Assembly: GCA_964489555.1 (NCBI GenBank) | Contig: CAZAZF010000003.1 | Location: forward strand, 94,060 to 158,059 | Reading direction: 5' to 3' | Origin: JAAZGD01 sp964489555 | Lineage (GTDB): Bacteria; Bacillota; Clostridia; Peptostreptococcales; Anaerovoracaceae | DNA length: 64,000 bases | The notes under the pieces: generated by a model | The model's input: only the letters and a program-made list of their open reading frames with translations | What the model was told of the DNA's origin: nothing | Database searches by the model: none | Translations under genes and position numbers: made by a program | Shown: in pieces, positions 16,957-25,568 of the stretch | Numbering within the stretch: position 1 is the stretch's first letter | How the letters are laid out: every line of letters starts with the position of its first letter

Positions 16957-17373
16957 TTGAAAAACATGAAAAAGTGGTTGTATCTTCTTTTGGGATCGGT
17001 GTCGTTGGTTGTGGGGGTTGCCGGAGCATTTATTCCGGTTCTTCCCACGACTCCTTTTTTATTGGTTGCTTCCTTTTGCTATCTAAGAAGCTCAACCAGA
17101 ATGTATAGGTGGCTAATGGGCCATCGGGTATTAGGACCATATATCGTCAGTTATACAGTGTATAAAGGGGTTTCTCGACAGAATAAAATAGGTTCATTGG
17201 TTTTTCTGTGGTGTTCTCTTCTTCTTTCCATATTTCTGGTATGCTCTCTTTTTGTGACCCTGATCCTGTTGGTTGTTGGAACAGCCGTTACCATACATAT
17301 TTTGAAGTTGAAAACCTTGACAGGGAAACAACAGGAAGAAATTCAAAGTATGTTGAAAAGAGACTTTCAATAG
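16957..17373 (+). CDS. DUF454 (YbaN-like) membrane protein
   Basis: About 138 residues from TTG 16957 (GAGGA just upstream) or 135 from ATG 16966. The N-terminal region with GAFIPVLPTTPFLLVASFCYLRSS is the hallmark of the DUF454/YbaN family. Three to four hydrophobic segments make it an inner-membrane protein; the function of the family is unknown. It lies 25 bases after katG on the same strand with no terminator between, so it is probably transcribed from the katG promoter. Whether it has any role in peroxide defence is not known. Confidence 0.85.
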   Translation: MKNMKKWLYLLLGSVSLVVGVAGAFIPVLPTTPFLLVASFCYLRSSTRMYRWLMGHRVLGPYIVSYTVYKGVSRQNKIGSLVFLWCSLLLSIFLVCSLFVTLILLVVGTAVTIHILKLKTLTGKQQEEIQSMLKRDFQ

Positions 17374-17382
17374 CCGCTCTTC

Positions 17383-17411
17383 TTTACATCGGTATAGAAT
17401 CGCTTTATACT
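17383..17411 (+). promoter_or_regulatory. Promoter of the cysK-cysE operon
   Basis: TTTACA at 17383-17388 and TATACT at 17406-17411 with 17-base spacing. A leader of about 80 bases precedes the first small gene; no known cysteine riboswitch or T-box motif is visible in it. Confidence 0.6.
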
Positions 17412-17498
17412 ATTTTTACGGAGAGGGAGGTTCTCTGTGTGAAATTCGTCACATAGGGTATATTATTACCAACCAGAGAAAGGGAAGGAGGCATTGGT

Positions 17499-17744
17499 AT
17501 GCCAATTATTATTTTTGCGTTGGTGGTGGCCGGGCTTTTTTTGGTGTACTATTTTTTATTGAACAATGTCTCCAATTATACTACAGAAAAACCGCCGGAA
17601 AAGGGACCTTTTGATGTGATTTATCTTCCGGAAGACCTAGAAGCGGAAAAGCAGAGGCGAAGACAACGGGAAGAGAAACAAAGAGAAGCGGTGGCCAAAG
17701 ACAAAGAGAAAGAAACAGAGGATGAGGATGAAAGTAAGAGATAA
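17499..17744 (+). CDS. Small single-pass membrane protein, unrecognised
   Basis: An 81-residue protein: a hydrophobic N-terminal helix (about residues 2-21, IIIFALVVAGLFLVYYFLL), a short Pro-rich linker with GPFDVIYLPEDLE, then a very charged Lys/Arg/Glu tail. The positive-inside rule places the tail in the cytoplasm. AGGGAAGGAGG precedes ATG 17499. Its end overlaps the start of cysK by 17-23 bases, so it is translationally coupled to cysteine synthase. I know no named family for it. The strong ribosome binding site and coupling make it a real gene rather than a chance frame. Confidence 0.7.
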   Translation: MPIIIFALVVAGLFLVYYFLLNNVSNYTTEKPPEKGPFDVIYLPEDLEAEKQRRRQREEKQREAVAKDKEKETEDEDESKR

Positions 17745-18684
17745 CATATTGGAAACCATAGGTAAAACTCCTATGGTCCGTCTTCATAAAATAGAGGCAT
17801 TACTGGGAAATCAAATCCAACTTCTGGGAAAATTAGAAATGTTTAACCCGGGGGGGAGCGCCAAAGATCGCGCTGCTTTCGCCATGATTTCCCATGGGGA
17901 AAAAAGGGGACTTTTGAAGAAGGGCTCCGTTATCGTGGAGCCCACCAGTGGCAATACGGGAGTGGCCTTGTCGGTCATTGCAGCCCGAAAGGGGTATCGT
18001 GTCATCTTGACAATGCCGGAAACCATGAGCCTAGAGCGGAGGCAGATACTGAAAGCACTTGGAGCGAAATTGGTATTGACGCCGGGAAATCTGGGAATGA
18101 GAGGAGCTATTGAAAAAGCAGAAAATTTGCTGCAGGAAATCCCTGACAGCTATATGCCGGGGCAATTCACCAATGAGGCCAATGCGGAGGCTCATTATGA
18201 GACGACAGGGCCGGAGATTTGGGAAGATACGGATGGGCGAATTTATGGATTCATTGCGGGAGTAGGAACGGGAGGGACCATCTCAGGGGTAGGGAAATAC
18301 CTGAAAGAGAAGGATTCATCTATCCGGATTGTTGCGGTTGAGCCGGAAAATTCCCAAGTGTTGGGTAAGGGGGAGGCGGGCCCCCATGGTATTCAAGGTA
18401 TCGGAGCGGGATTCGTCCCTACCATCCTTAATCGGGAGGTAATTGATCAGATTTTATCGGTTACGGAGGAAGAAGCCTATCGTTATGGCCGGTTTTTGGC
18501 CCAAGAAGAAGGTGTTTTGGCAGGAATTTCCTCCGGGGCGGCGATAGCGGCGGCAAGCAAGGTGGCAAAACAGGCAGAGGCTCAAGGGAAAATATGGGTG
18601 GTGTTCTTGCCGGACACCGGGGAAAGATATATGTCAACGAAGATGTTTCAGCAGGAGGAACAGGAGCATTTATGGGAAAGATAA
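17722..18684 (+). CDS. cysK: Cysteine synthase A (O-acetylserine sulfhydrylase)
   Basis: PLP enzyme that makes cysteine from O-acetylserine and sulfide. The product is 320 residues from ATG 17722 (ATG 17728 is an alternative). The PLP lysine is K48 in FNPGGSAKDR; the PLP phosphate and substrate loops are PTSGNTGVAL and GVGTGGTISGVGKYL. EGVLAGISSGAA near the end is also typical. The start overlaps the preceding small gene and the end overlaps cysE, so all three form one operon, and CysK and CysE are known to form the cysteine synthase complex. Confidence 0.96.
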   Translation: MRMKVRDNILETIGKTPMVRLHKIEALLGNQIQLLGKLEMFNPGGSAKDRAAFAMISHGEKRGLLKKGSVIVEPTSGNTGVALSVIAARKGYRVILTMPETMSLERRQILKALGAKLVLTPGNLGMRGAIEKAENLLQEIPDSYMPGQFTNEANAEAHYETTGPEIWEDTDGRIYGFIAGVGTGGTISGVGKYLKEKDSSIRIVAVEPENSQVLGKGEAGPHGIQGIGAGFVPTILNREVIDQILSVTEEEAYRYGRFLAQEEGVLAGISSGAAIAAASKVAKQAEAQGKIWVVFLPDTGERYMSTKMFQQEEQEHLWER

Positions 18685-19334
18685 GAGAGGATTTAAAATC
18701 CATACAGAAAAGAGATCCGGCATGCCGGAATAGCCTGGAAGTGGTTTTGTTATATTCCGGATTTCATGCTTTGGTGTTCTACCGAATTGCTAACCGCTTA
18801 TATAAGTGGCGCAGGTTTTTCATTGCTCGTTTTATATCTCAGTTTGCCAGATGGATTACAGGCATTGAGATTCATCCGGGAGCTACCATTGGCCGGGGAT
18901 TATTTATTGATCATGGAAGCGGCGTGGTGATTGGAGAAACCACAGAAATAGGAGATTACTGTACCTTGTATCAAGGGGTTACTTTAGGGGGGACCGGTAT
19001 TGTGCAGGGGAAACGTCACCCCACTTTGGGAAATGATGTGTTAGTAGGAGCTGGAGCTAAAGTGTTGGGACCCTTTAAGGTGGGAGACCACGCGAAAATT
19101 GCGGCGGGTGCGGTGGTGTTGAATGAAGTTCCTCCATATGCCACGGCCGTAGGGGTCCCCGCTAAAATTCTTTGTGGTTTTGCGGCAGACCCTACGGGAG
19201 AAAAAACCGGCAATGAAGATGTGGATCAAATCAATATTGAAGACCCCATCATGATCGAACTTTGTCGCATGGAAGAGCAGTTAGAACGATTGGAAGAAAA
19301 GGTAAGGAAACTGGAGAAAAAGGAATCACACTGA
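18672..19334 (+). CDS. cysE: Serine O-acetyltransferase
   Basis: Makes O-acetylserine, the substrate of CysK. ATG 18672 is chosen: it follows an AGGA at normal distance and gives MGKIREDLKSIQKRDPACRN, the standard N terminus, with 220 residues; longer versions only extend into cysK. The N-terminal helical part is followed by the left-handed beta-helix of hexapeptide repeats (IEIHPGATIGRGLFIDHGSGVVIG, in which the DHG His is catalytic). The last nine bases overlap the end of ileS on the other strand. Confidence 0.96.
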   Translation: MGKIREDLKSIQKRDPACRNSLEVVLLYSGFHALVFYRIANRLYKWRRFFIARFISQFARWITGIEIHPGATIGRGLFIDHGSGVVIGETTEIGDYCTLYQGVTLGGTGIVQGKRHPTLGNDVLVGAGAKVLGPFKVGDHAKIAAGAVVLNEVPPYATAVGVPAKILCGFAADPTGEKTGNEDVDQINIEDPIMIELCRMEEQLERLEEKVRKLEKKESH

Positions 19335-22300
19335 TTTTACATCCAATCCCGCCTTGTGACCGTTGATATTTGTTGCATTCAATTCCTGGTCTACTGCAAG
19401 AATTTCCAAGGATAGGGTTTCGGACATGATGTATTCACGATGAGTTTTCACTGCGTCCCACACTTCTTGGTCTGCATTTAAGTAGATGTGAATGCGATCC
19501 ATCATTTCAAAATCTTTCTGCTTTCTCATTTGTTGAACCTTGGAAACCAATTCCCTTGCCAACCCTTCTTGGATTAGAGCCGGTGTTAAGTTGGTATCTA
19601 ATATGGTGAACAAATTGTTTTCCATGGCCACTGAGAAACCTTCTTTTGCATCGATTCGCACATCCAGGAACTCTTTGGTGATGGAAAAGGTTTCTTCCCC
19701 TAAAAGGATTTTCAATTCTTGTCCGGACTCTAATTTTTGTACGATGTCTTTGGCGTTTTGCTCTTGCAGAAATCCCGCAAAGTCTTTTATTTTGCTTCCC
19801 AACACAGGACCCGCTATCTTAAAATTGGGTTTTAGTTGAAAATTCATAAATTTATCTAAATCTTTTTCAAAAACCACTTCCTTTACATTCAGTTCTTCCA
19901 TCATGAGATCGGCTAAATCGGAGATCAGTTTCTGGTATTTCCCGTCTACTAAAATCTTTGTTAAGGGTTGTCTTACCTTGATGCGTTCTTTTTCTCGTGT
20001 TCCACGGCCCAGGCCCACTAAGTCGCGAACTAAATCCATTCTTTTTTCTACATTTTCATCCAGAAGAGACGAATCGCCAAGAGGGAATAAGGAAATATGC
20101 ACCGATTCATTGCCCGTGAGTTTTGTGTAGATTTCATCGGCTATGAAAGGAGCGAAAGGTGCGGCTAATTGGCATACTCCTACCAATAATTCATAGGTGG
20201 TAAGATAGACACTTTGCTTATCCAAGGTCATTTCTGCGGTATAAAACCTTCGCCGTGCCCTTCGAATGTACCAATTGGAGAAGTCTTCTGATACGAATTC
20301 CTGGATTTTTCGAACGGATTTCATGTGATCATATCGATCCATTTCCTGGTTTACTTCCAGGGCCAAGCGATGAAATTTGCTGAGAATCCATCGGTCCAAC
20401 TCCGGCCTTTTTTGGTAAGGAACCGCCATGGATTGGGGGTCGGTTTCGTCCTGGTTGGAATAGAGAACAAAGAAGTTGTAGATGTTTCTCAGGGTACCGA
20501 AAAACTTGCTGTTTACTTCTTTTAATCCCTCTTCGTCAAACTTGGTGGGAGACCAGGCTGGAGACACATACAATAAATACCATCGGGTAGCATCCGCTCC
20601 GTATTTATCAAACATTTCAAATGGGTCAACTGTGTTCCCCTTTGATTTGCTCATTTTTTTGCCTTCTTTGTCTAAGATTAAATCATTGACCAGTACATTG
20701 CGATAGGGCGCTTGTTTCTTGATGAAGGTGGAGATGGCCATGAGAGAATAGAACCATCCTCTGGTCTGGTCAATGCCCTCGCAGATGAAGTCCGCTGGAA
20801 ACAATTCCTGGTCAAAGCGCTCTTCGTTTTCAAATGGATAATGCCATTGTGCAAAAGGCATAGCCCCTGAGTCAAACCAGCAATCCATGACCTCGGGAAT
20901 TCTTTCCATGATTCCTCCGCATTTAGAACAAGTTAAATGAACATCATCCACATAGGGTCGGTGAAGCTCAATATCAACAGAAATGGGCTGCCGGGCTTTG
21001 TCCTTTAATTCCTGGCGACTTCCCACACACTCCAAGTGGCCACAGTCACAACGCCAGATTGGGATAGGAGTACCCCAATACCGATTCCTGGAGATGGCCC
21101 AATCTTTCACCTCTTCCAACCAGTTTCCGAATCGTTTATCTCCTACAAAGTCGGGATACCAATTAACAGAATTGTTGTTGGATACAAGGAGATCCCGTAA
21201 TCGGGTCATTTCAATATACCAGCTGGGTTTGGCATAATAGATGAGGGGTGTGGTGCATCTCCAACAGTGGGGATAGTTGTGATTGATTTTTTCCTTGGAA
21301 AAAACTTTGTGGTTTTCCGATAAATATTTCAGGATATCTACATCCAATCCTTCCTCCATAACGAACCTTCCGGCCCATGGGGTTTCCGTATATTCGCCCT
21401 CTTCATTCACCGGATTTACCACCGGCAGGTCATATTTTCTCCCAGTGCTATAGTCGTCTTCTCCAAAGGCGGGGGCTGTGTGGACGATGCCGGTGCCGTC
21501 TTCTATGGTAACATAATCGCCCAGGGTGATGATGAAGGCTTTTTTTTCTGGGTCTACGGTTACGAAAGGCATCAGTTGTTCATATTCCATGTGTTCCAGG
21601 GCAGTCCCTTTCATTTCCTCCAGCACATGATAATTTCCTTCGCCGATGACTTGATCTGCCAAGGATTTTGCCACATATAGAATTTCGCCGGGGGCATTTT
21701 CAACATGGTCCAGGGTTTTTACTTTTACATAGTCAATAGTTGGACCTACCGTAAGGGCTACATTGGAGGCCAAGGTCCAGGGGGTGGTGGTCCAGGCCAA
21801 AAAGTATTCTTCCCGGCCTTTGCGTTTGAATTTTACGGTTACTGTCAAGGTTTTTACATCTTTATATCCTTGAGCCACTTCATGGGAAGCCAGTCCGGTG
21901 CCGCAGCGAGGACAGTAGGGGAGGATTTTATGGCCTTCATAAATCATGTTTTCTTTGAAAAATTCCTTGATAATCCACCAGCAGCTTTCGATGTAATTGT
22001 TGTCAAGGGTGATGTAGGGGTCGTCCATGTCGATTAAGAAACCCATTCTTTCTGTCATTTGGCGCCATAAACCCTCGTACTTAAATACGGATTCTTTGCA
22101 TTTTTCGTTGAATTCCCGGATTCCATATTTTTCGATATCCTGTTTCCCGGACATGTTTAATTCTTTTTCCACTTCGATTTCCACGGGAAGTCCATGGGTG
22201 TCCCATCCGGCCTTTCTTTTTACTCGAAAGCCTTTCATGGTTTTATAGCGCAGCACAGAGTCTTTCAGGGTTCTGGCCATCACATGGTGGATGCCGGGAT

Positions 22301-22454
22301 GTCCATTGGCTGTAGGAGGCCCTTCGTAGAATACGAAAGAAGGCATGCCTTCTCTGGTAGTGATGCATTTTTCCAGTAATTCTTCTTCTTTCCATTTTGC
22401 AGCCTGACCTAATTGTACTTCTGCAATGGGCTTTTCTGATAAGTGTTGAAACAT
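19326..22454 (-). CDS. ileS: Isoleucyl-tRNA synthetase, eukaryote-like type 2
   Basis: Charges tRNA-Ile with isoleucine. The product is 1042 residues. The HIGH-type motif is the variant HPGIHH (residues 52-57, in PPTANGHPGIHHVMAR), and KMSKS lies near residue 600. The long C-terminal part lacks the four-Cys zinc finger of the standard bacterial enzyme. These traits mark the type 2 IleRS, related to eukaryotic enzymes and in several bacteria resistant to mupirocin. The editing domain (about 190-400) is present. A GAAAGGA site precedes the start. Expression is controlled by an upstream T-box leader. The stop overlaps cysE by nine bases. Confidence 0.97.
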   Translation of the reverse strand: MFQHLSEKPIAEVQLGQAAKWKEEELLEKCITTREGMPSFVFYEGPPTANGHPGIHHVMARTLKDSVLRYKTMKGFRVKRKAGWDTHGLPVEIEVEKELNMSGKQDIEKYGIREFNEKCKESVFKYEGLWRQMTERMGFLIDMDDPYITLDNNYIESCWWIIKEFFKENMIYEGHKILPYCPRCGTGLASHEVAQGYKDVKTLTVTVKFKRKGREEYFLAWTTTPWTLASNVALTVGPTIDYVKVKTLDHVENAPGEILYVAKSLADQVIGEGNYHVLEEMKGTALEHMEYEQLMPFVTVDPEKKAFIITLGDYVTIEDGTGIVHTAPAFGEDDYSTGRKYDLPVVNPVNEEGEYTETPWAGRFVMEEGLDVDILKYLSENHKVFSKEKINHNYPHCWRCTTPLIYYAKPSWYIEMTRLRDLLVSNNNSVNWYPDFVGDKRFGNWLEEVKDWAISRNRYWGTPIPIWRCDCGHLECVGSRQELKDKARQPISVDIELHRPYVDDVHLTCSKCGGIMERIPEVMDCWFDSGAMPFAQWHYPFENEERFDQELFPADFICEGIDQTRGWFYSLMAISTFIKKQAPYRNVLVNDLILDKEGKKMSKSKGNTVDPFEMFDKYGADATRWYLLYVSPAWSPTKFDEEGLKEVNSKFFGTLRNIYNFFVLYSNQDETDPQSMAVPYQKRPELDRWILSKFHRLALEVNQEMDRYDHMKSVRKIQEFVSEDFSNWYIRRARRRFYTAEMTLDKQSVYLTTYELLVGVCQLAAPFAPFIADEIYTKLTGNESVHISLFPLGDSSLLDENVEKRMDLVRDLVGLGRGTREKERIKVRQPLTKILVDGKYQKLISDLADLMMEELNVKEVVFEKDLDKFMNFQLKPNFKIAGPVLGSKIKDFAGFLQEQNAKDIVQKLESGQELKILLGEETFSITKEFLDVRIDAKEGFSVAMENNLFTILDTNLTPALIQEGLARELVSKVQQMRKQKDFEMMDRIHIYLNADQEVWDAVKTHREYIMSETLSLEILAVDQELNATNINGHKAGLDVKSV

Positions 22455-22470
22455 TTTTTTCTTTTCCTTT

Positions 22471-22504
22471 CAAAATAAAATCCCTAACGCTACTGCGCTA
22501 GGGA
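22471..22504 (-). terminator. T-box-controlled terminator before ileS
   Basis: Ten-base-pair stem (one G-U) at 22504-22481 on the minus strand with a 4-base loop, followed by TTTTATTTT at 22480-22472. Its 5' arm is shared with the antiterminator. Confidence 0.9.
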
Positions 22505-22690
22505 CGATGATTCACCGCGGTACCACCCTAGTTGTCTGAAATAATCCAGACCCCTTCATTTAACGGAGACTCGGGAGTGATATTCCCTCCTTGCTTCACC
22601 ACCTGTTTCTCAGCGTTGGACAGGTTCTCTGTAAGGGTTTTGCACAAGGGGTACTGGGTTCCGTCAATGTCTCGTATATTTTTTGGTCAT
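22481..22690 (-). promoter_or_regulatory. T-box leader (isoleucine) of ileS
   Basis: Reading the minus strand, the T-box sequence AGGGTGGTACCGCGG is at 22529-22515. Upstream are an AGAGAA element and GGTG-type Stem I elements, and a specifier region GAATATCACTCCCGAG in which ATC (22581-22579) is an isoleucine codon. The terminator stem is TCCCTAGCGC with GCGTTAGGGA (22504-22481), followed by TTTTATTTT. Uncharged tRNA-Ile is expected to stabilise the antiterminator and let ileS be transcribed. Confidence 0.95.
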
Positions 22691-22699
22691 AATACACTA

Positions 22700-22728
22700 A
22701 TTTTAAGGGAAGAGGGTGCTGATGTCAA
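22700..22728 (-). promoter_or_regulatory. ileS promoter
   Basis: On the minus strand, consensus TTGACA at 22728-22723 and TAAAAT at 22705-22700 with 17-base spacing, just upstream of the T-box leader. Confidence 0.7.
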
Positions 22729-22832
22729 GAAAAAAGTAAGGCCTTGAAGGAGGTTTTCTGGCTAAATTTGGTAAAATTCAACGAAAAACCTGAAAAGAGT
22801 AATGAAAAGTTGTCATTTTCAACAAAATGTGG

Positions 22833-22861
22833 TTGAAAAACCCGGAAAAAAGTGCTACGAT
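22833..22861 (+). promoter_or_regulatory. argG promoter
   Basis: TTGAAA at 22833-22838 and TACGAT at 22856-22861, 17 bases apart. The 100 bases upstream are AT-rich with repeated GTTG/CAAC elements (for example GTTGTCATTTTCAAC at 22810-22824), but I cannot match a recognised ArgR box. Confidence 0.5.
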
Positions 22862-22934
22862 AATTTTGTTTGTAAAAAGAAGATGCTATGAACACAATGA
22901 ATCTGGCGGCGAGCCAAGAAAGGAGGCCTGTCAA

Positions 22935-24203
22935 ATGGCTAAGGAAAAAGTGGTATTAGCCTATTCGGGAGGGCTGGATACGTCCATTATTATCCCGTGG
23001 TTGAAAGAAAATTATAACTATGACGTCATCGCTGTGTGCTGTGATGCCGGACAAAAGGAGGATTTCGCCGCTGTGAGACAGAAGGCCCTTGACACCGGAG
23101 CGTCAAAGGCCTATGTTCTAGATATAAAGGAACCCTTTATTACAGATTTTATTTGGCCAACATTAAAGGCCGGTGCAATTTACGAGGACGATTATCTTTT
23201 GGGAACATCCATGGCAAGGCCCTTGATGGCCCAGAAATTAGTGGAAATTGCGGAGGAAGAGGGAGCTTTTGTAATTGCACACGGGTGTACCGGAAAAGGA
23301 AATGATCAGGTCCGATTTGAAACCACAATAAAGGCGCTGAATCCTGCTATTCGAATTATTGCACCCTGGCGGGTTTGGGAGTTGACTTCCCGAGAAGAGT
23401 GCATTGCCTATGCCAAAGCCCATCATGTTCAAATTCAGCAATCGGAAGAGAACATTTACAGCCGAGACGAAAATATCTGGCATATGAGTCATGAAGGAGG
23501 CAATTTGGAGAACCCTTGGAACCAGCATAAGGACGATATTCATGTTTTAAGCGTTCCACCGGAAAAAGCGCCGGATACGGCAGAGTATGTGGAAATTCAT
23601 TTTGAGAATGGCATACCTACCAAGGTAAACGGAAAAGAGTTGGGCCCCGTGGAGTTGATGCTGGAGCTTAATGCTTTGGGGAGTGCTCATGGAGTCGGAA
23701 CGGTGGACATCGTTGAAAATCGTTTGGTAGGGATGAAGTCCAGGGGTGTTTATGAGACACCGGGCGGAACAATCCTGTATCATGCCCACAAAGCGTTGGA
23801 AAAGCTCATATTAGACAGAGACACTATGCAGTACAAGAACATTGTGGCTCAAAAGTGGGCGCAGCTGGTGTATGACGGATTGTGGTTTACTCCATTGAGA
23901 GAGGCCATTCAGGCCTTTGTAGACAAGACACAGGAATTGGTAGATGGTGACGTACGAATGAAATTGTTCAAAGGAACAGCATCGGCAGTGGCCACCAAAT
24001 CTCCCCATTCCCTGTATAGCGAGGAATTTGCTACATTTAGTAAGGATGAGGTATATAAGCAGAGCGACGCGGAAGGGTTTATAAATCTTTTCAGCTTACC
24101 GCTGAAGATCAGAGCCATTCAAAAGCAAGCCAGCGAAGGAGGAGCGGAAGAACATGAAACTCTGGAAAGGAAGGTTCTCAAAGGAGGCGACTTCATCTGC
24201 TGA
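22935..24203 (+). CDS. argG: Argininosuccinate synthase
   Basis: Joins citrulline and aspartate with ATP to form argininosuccinate. ATG 22935 with AGGAGG at 22921-22926 is the clear start, giving 422 residues; an upstream in-frame extension is not needed. The N-terminal ATP pyrophosphatase motif AYSGGLDTS is at residues 9-17, and GCTGKGNDQVRFE follows. The C terminus is slightly long: its last 16-17 codons overlap the start of argH. Both arginine genes lie together with no other arg genes in view, so they may serve arginine synthesis or run in a citrulline-using context. Confidence 0.97.
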   Translation: MAKEKVVLAYSGGLDTSIIIPWLKENYNYDVIAVCCDAGQKEDFAAVRQKALDTGASKAYVLDIKEPFITDFIWPTLKAGAIYEDDYLLGTSMARPLMAQKLVEIAEEEGAFVIAHGCTGKGNDQVRFETTIKALNPAIRIIAPWRVWELTSREECIAYAKAHHVQIQQSEENIYSRDENIWHMSHEGGNLENPWNQHKDDIHVLSVPPEKAPDTAEYVEIHFENGIPTKVNGKELGPVELMLELNALGSAHGVGTVDIVENRLVGMKSRGVYETPGGTILYHAHKALEKLILDRDTMQYKNIVAQKWAQLVYDGLWFTPLREAIQAFVDKTQELVDGDVRMKLFKGTASAVATKSPHSLYSEEFATFSKDEVYKQSDAEGFINLFSLPLKIRAIQKQASEGGAEEHETLERKVLKGGDFIC

Positions 24204-25497
24204 TTTATTCAATGCATCGATATTAGTGGATCAGCGAATGGTACAACAAGATATTCGTGGAAGCATGGCCCATGTGGAAATGCTAGGAAGACAGGGCATC
24301 ATTCCGTCTCAAGATGCCCATAAAATCCGGGAAGGCTTGAAAGAGATTTTGGCTGATGTGGAAGCTGGCTTGGTAACTTTTTCCACGGAATACGAAGACA
24401 TCCATATGGCGGTGGAGTCCATTCTTACGGAACGAGTTGGCGAAATCGGAAAAAAACTCCACACGGCCCGAAGCAGAAACGATCAGGTGGCCACGGATTT
24501 GAGGCTGTATCTTAAAGAAGAGTTAGCCGGGTTGCTGGAGCTGTTAAAAACCCTGGATCGACTTTTGGAACAACAAATCGAAGAGCATCAGGACACTGTG
24601 CTTCCAGGGTATACCCACATGCAACGGGCTCAACCTGTGACTCTGGCATGGCATTTGGGTGCTTATCGGGAAATGTTCAAAAGAGATGGCCAGCGTTTGA
24701 AAGATTGTTATCTTCGAACTGATTGCATGCCCTTGGGTGCTTGTGCCTTGGCGGGAACATCCTACCCTGTGGACCGGAAATGGGTGCAGGAGGAATTAGG
24801 GTTCGGGCAGCTTTGCCAGAATACCATGGATGCGGTAAGCGATCGAGATTTTGCATTAGAGTTTATTTTCTGTGCTTCGATGGGAATGATGCATTTGTCT
24901 CGATTTTGCGAAGAGTTGATTTATTGGAGCAGCAAAGAGTTTGGCTTTGTGGAAATAGACGACAGCTATAGTACCGGAAGCAGCATTATGCCTCAAAAGA
25001 AAAACCCGGATATGGCGGAGCTGATTCGAGGAAAAACCGGAAGAGTCTATGGAGACCTGATGGCCTTGCTGACGGTGATGAAAGGCCTTCCTCTTGCGTA
25101 TAATAAAGATATGCAAGAAGATAAGGAACCGGTCTTTGATGCAGTAGATACTTTGAAGGACTCCCTGGTTATTTTTACGGAAATGTTGAGCACCGTGGTA
25201 TACAAAAAAGAGGCGATGCGGGAGGCGGCACGAACGGGATTTATGAATGCCACTGATGCCGCCGATTATTTGGTGAGAAAAGGGGTTCCCTTTCGTCAGT
25301 GTCACGAAATCATTGGGAAAATGGTGTTGGATTGTATTCATTGCGGGAAGGGAATCGAAGAGCTGAGCTTGGAGGAGTTGAAAAGGTATTCGGAATATTT
25401 TGAAGAGGATCTCTATGGGTGTATCGCTTTGGATACCCTCATTAAGGAAAGAGAAAAAATCAACCAAAGCCAGCAGAAGGGAATAAAGGACAGGTAA
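24154..25497 (+). CDS. argH: Argininosuccinate lyase
   Basis: Splits argininosuccinate to arginine and fumarate. The product is 447 residues with the fumarase/aspartase superfamily signature GSSIMPQKKNPD containing the catalytic serine, the TARSRNDQVATDLRL segment, and the HTAR motif. ATG 24154 lies inside argG (50-base overlap) and is preceded by AAGGAGG within the argG coding sequence, so the two are translationally coupled. A strong terminator follows. Confidence 0.97.
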   Translation: MKLWKGRFSKEATSSADLFNASILVDQRMVQQDIRGSMAHVEMLGRQGIIPSQDAHKIREGLKEILADVEAGLVTFSTEYEDIHMAVESILTERVGEIGKKLHTARSRNDQVATDLRLYLKEELAGLLELLKTLDRLLEQQIEEHQDTVLPGYTHMQRAQPVTLAWHLGAYREMFKRDGQRLKDCYLRTDCMPLGACALAGTSYPVDRKWVQEELGFGQLCQNTMDAVSDRDFALEFIFCASMGMMHLSRFCEELIYWSSKEFGFVEIDDSYSTGSSIMPQKKNPDMAELIRGKTGRVYGDLMALLTVMKGLPLAYNKDMQEDKEPVFDAVDTLKDSLVIFTEMLSTVVYKKEAMREAARTGFMNATDAADYLVRKGVPFRQCHEIIGKMVLDCIHCGKGIEELSLEELKRYSEYFEEDLYGCIALDTLIKEREKINQSQQKGIKDR

Positions 25498-25504
25498 TAG
25501 CGTG

Positions 25505-25531
25505 AAGGCACCCCGCCGGGTGCCTTCTTTC
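25505..25531 (+). terminator. Terminator after argGH
   Basis: AAGGCACCC at 25505-25513 pairs perfectly with GGGTGCCTT at 25518-25526 over CGCC, followed by CTTTCTCTC. Confidence 0.8.
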
Positions 25532-25568
25532 TCTCAGGTGATGAAATTTTTTAGGGGAATAAAGAGCA

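Noticed and set aside
22760..22832. ArgR operator before argG
   Set aside because: AT-rich with short GTTG/CAAC repeats, but no convincing match to the known arginine box.
22827..22934. N-terminal extension of argG
   Set aside because: AGGAGG at 22921 and the conserved N terminus MAKEKVVLAYSGG fix the start at 22935; the extension would cover the promoter.
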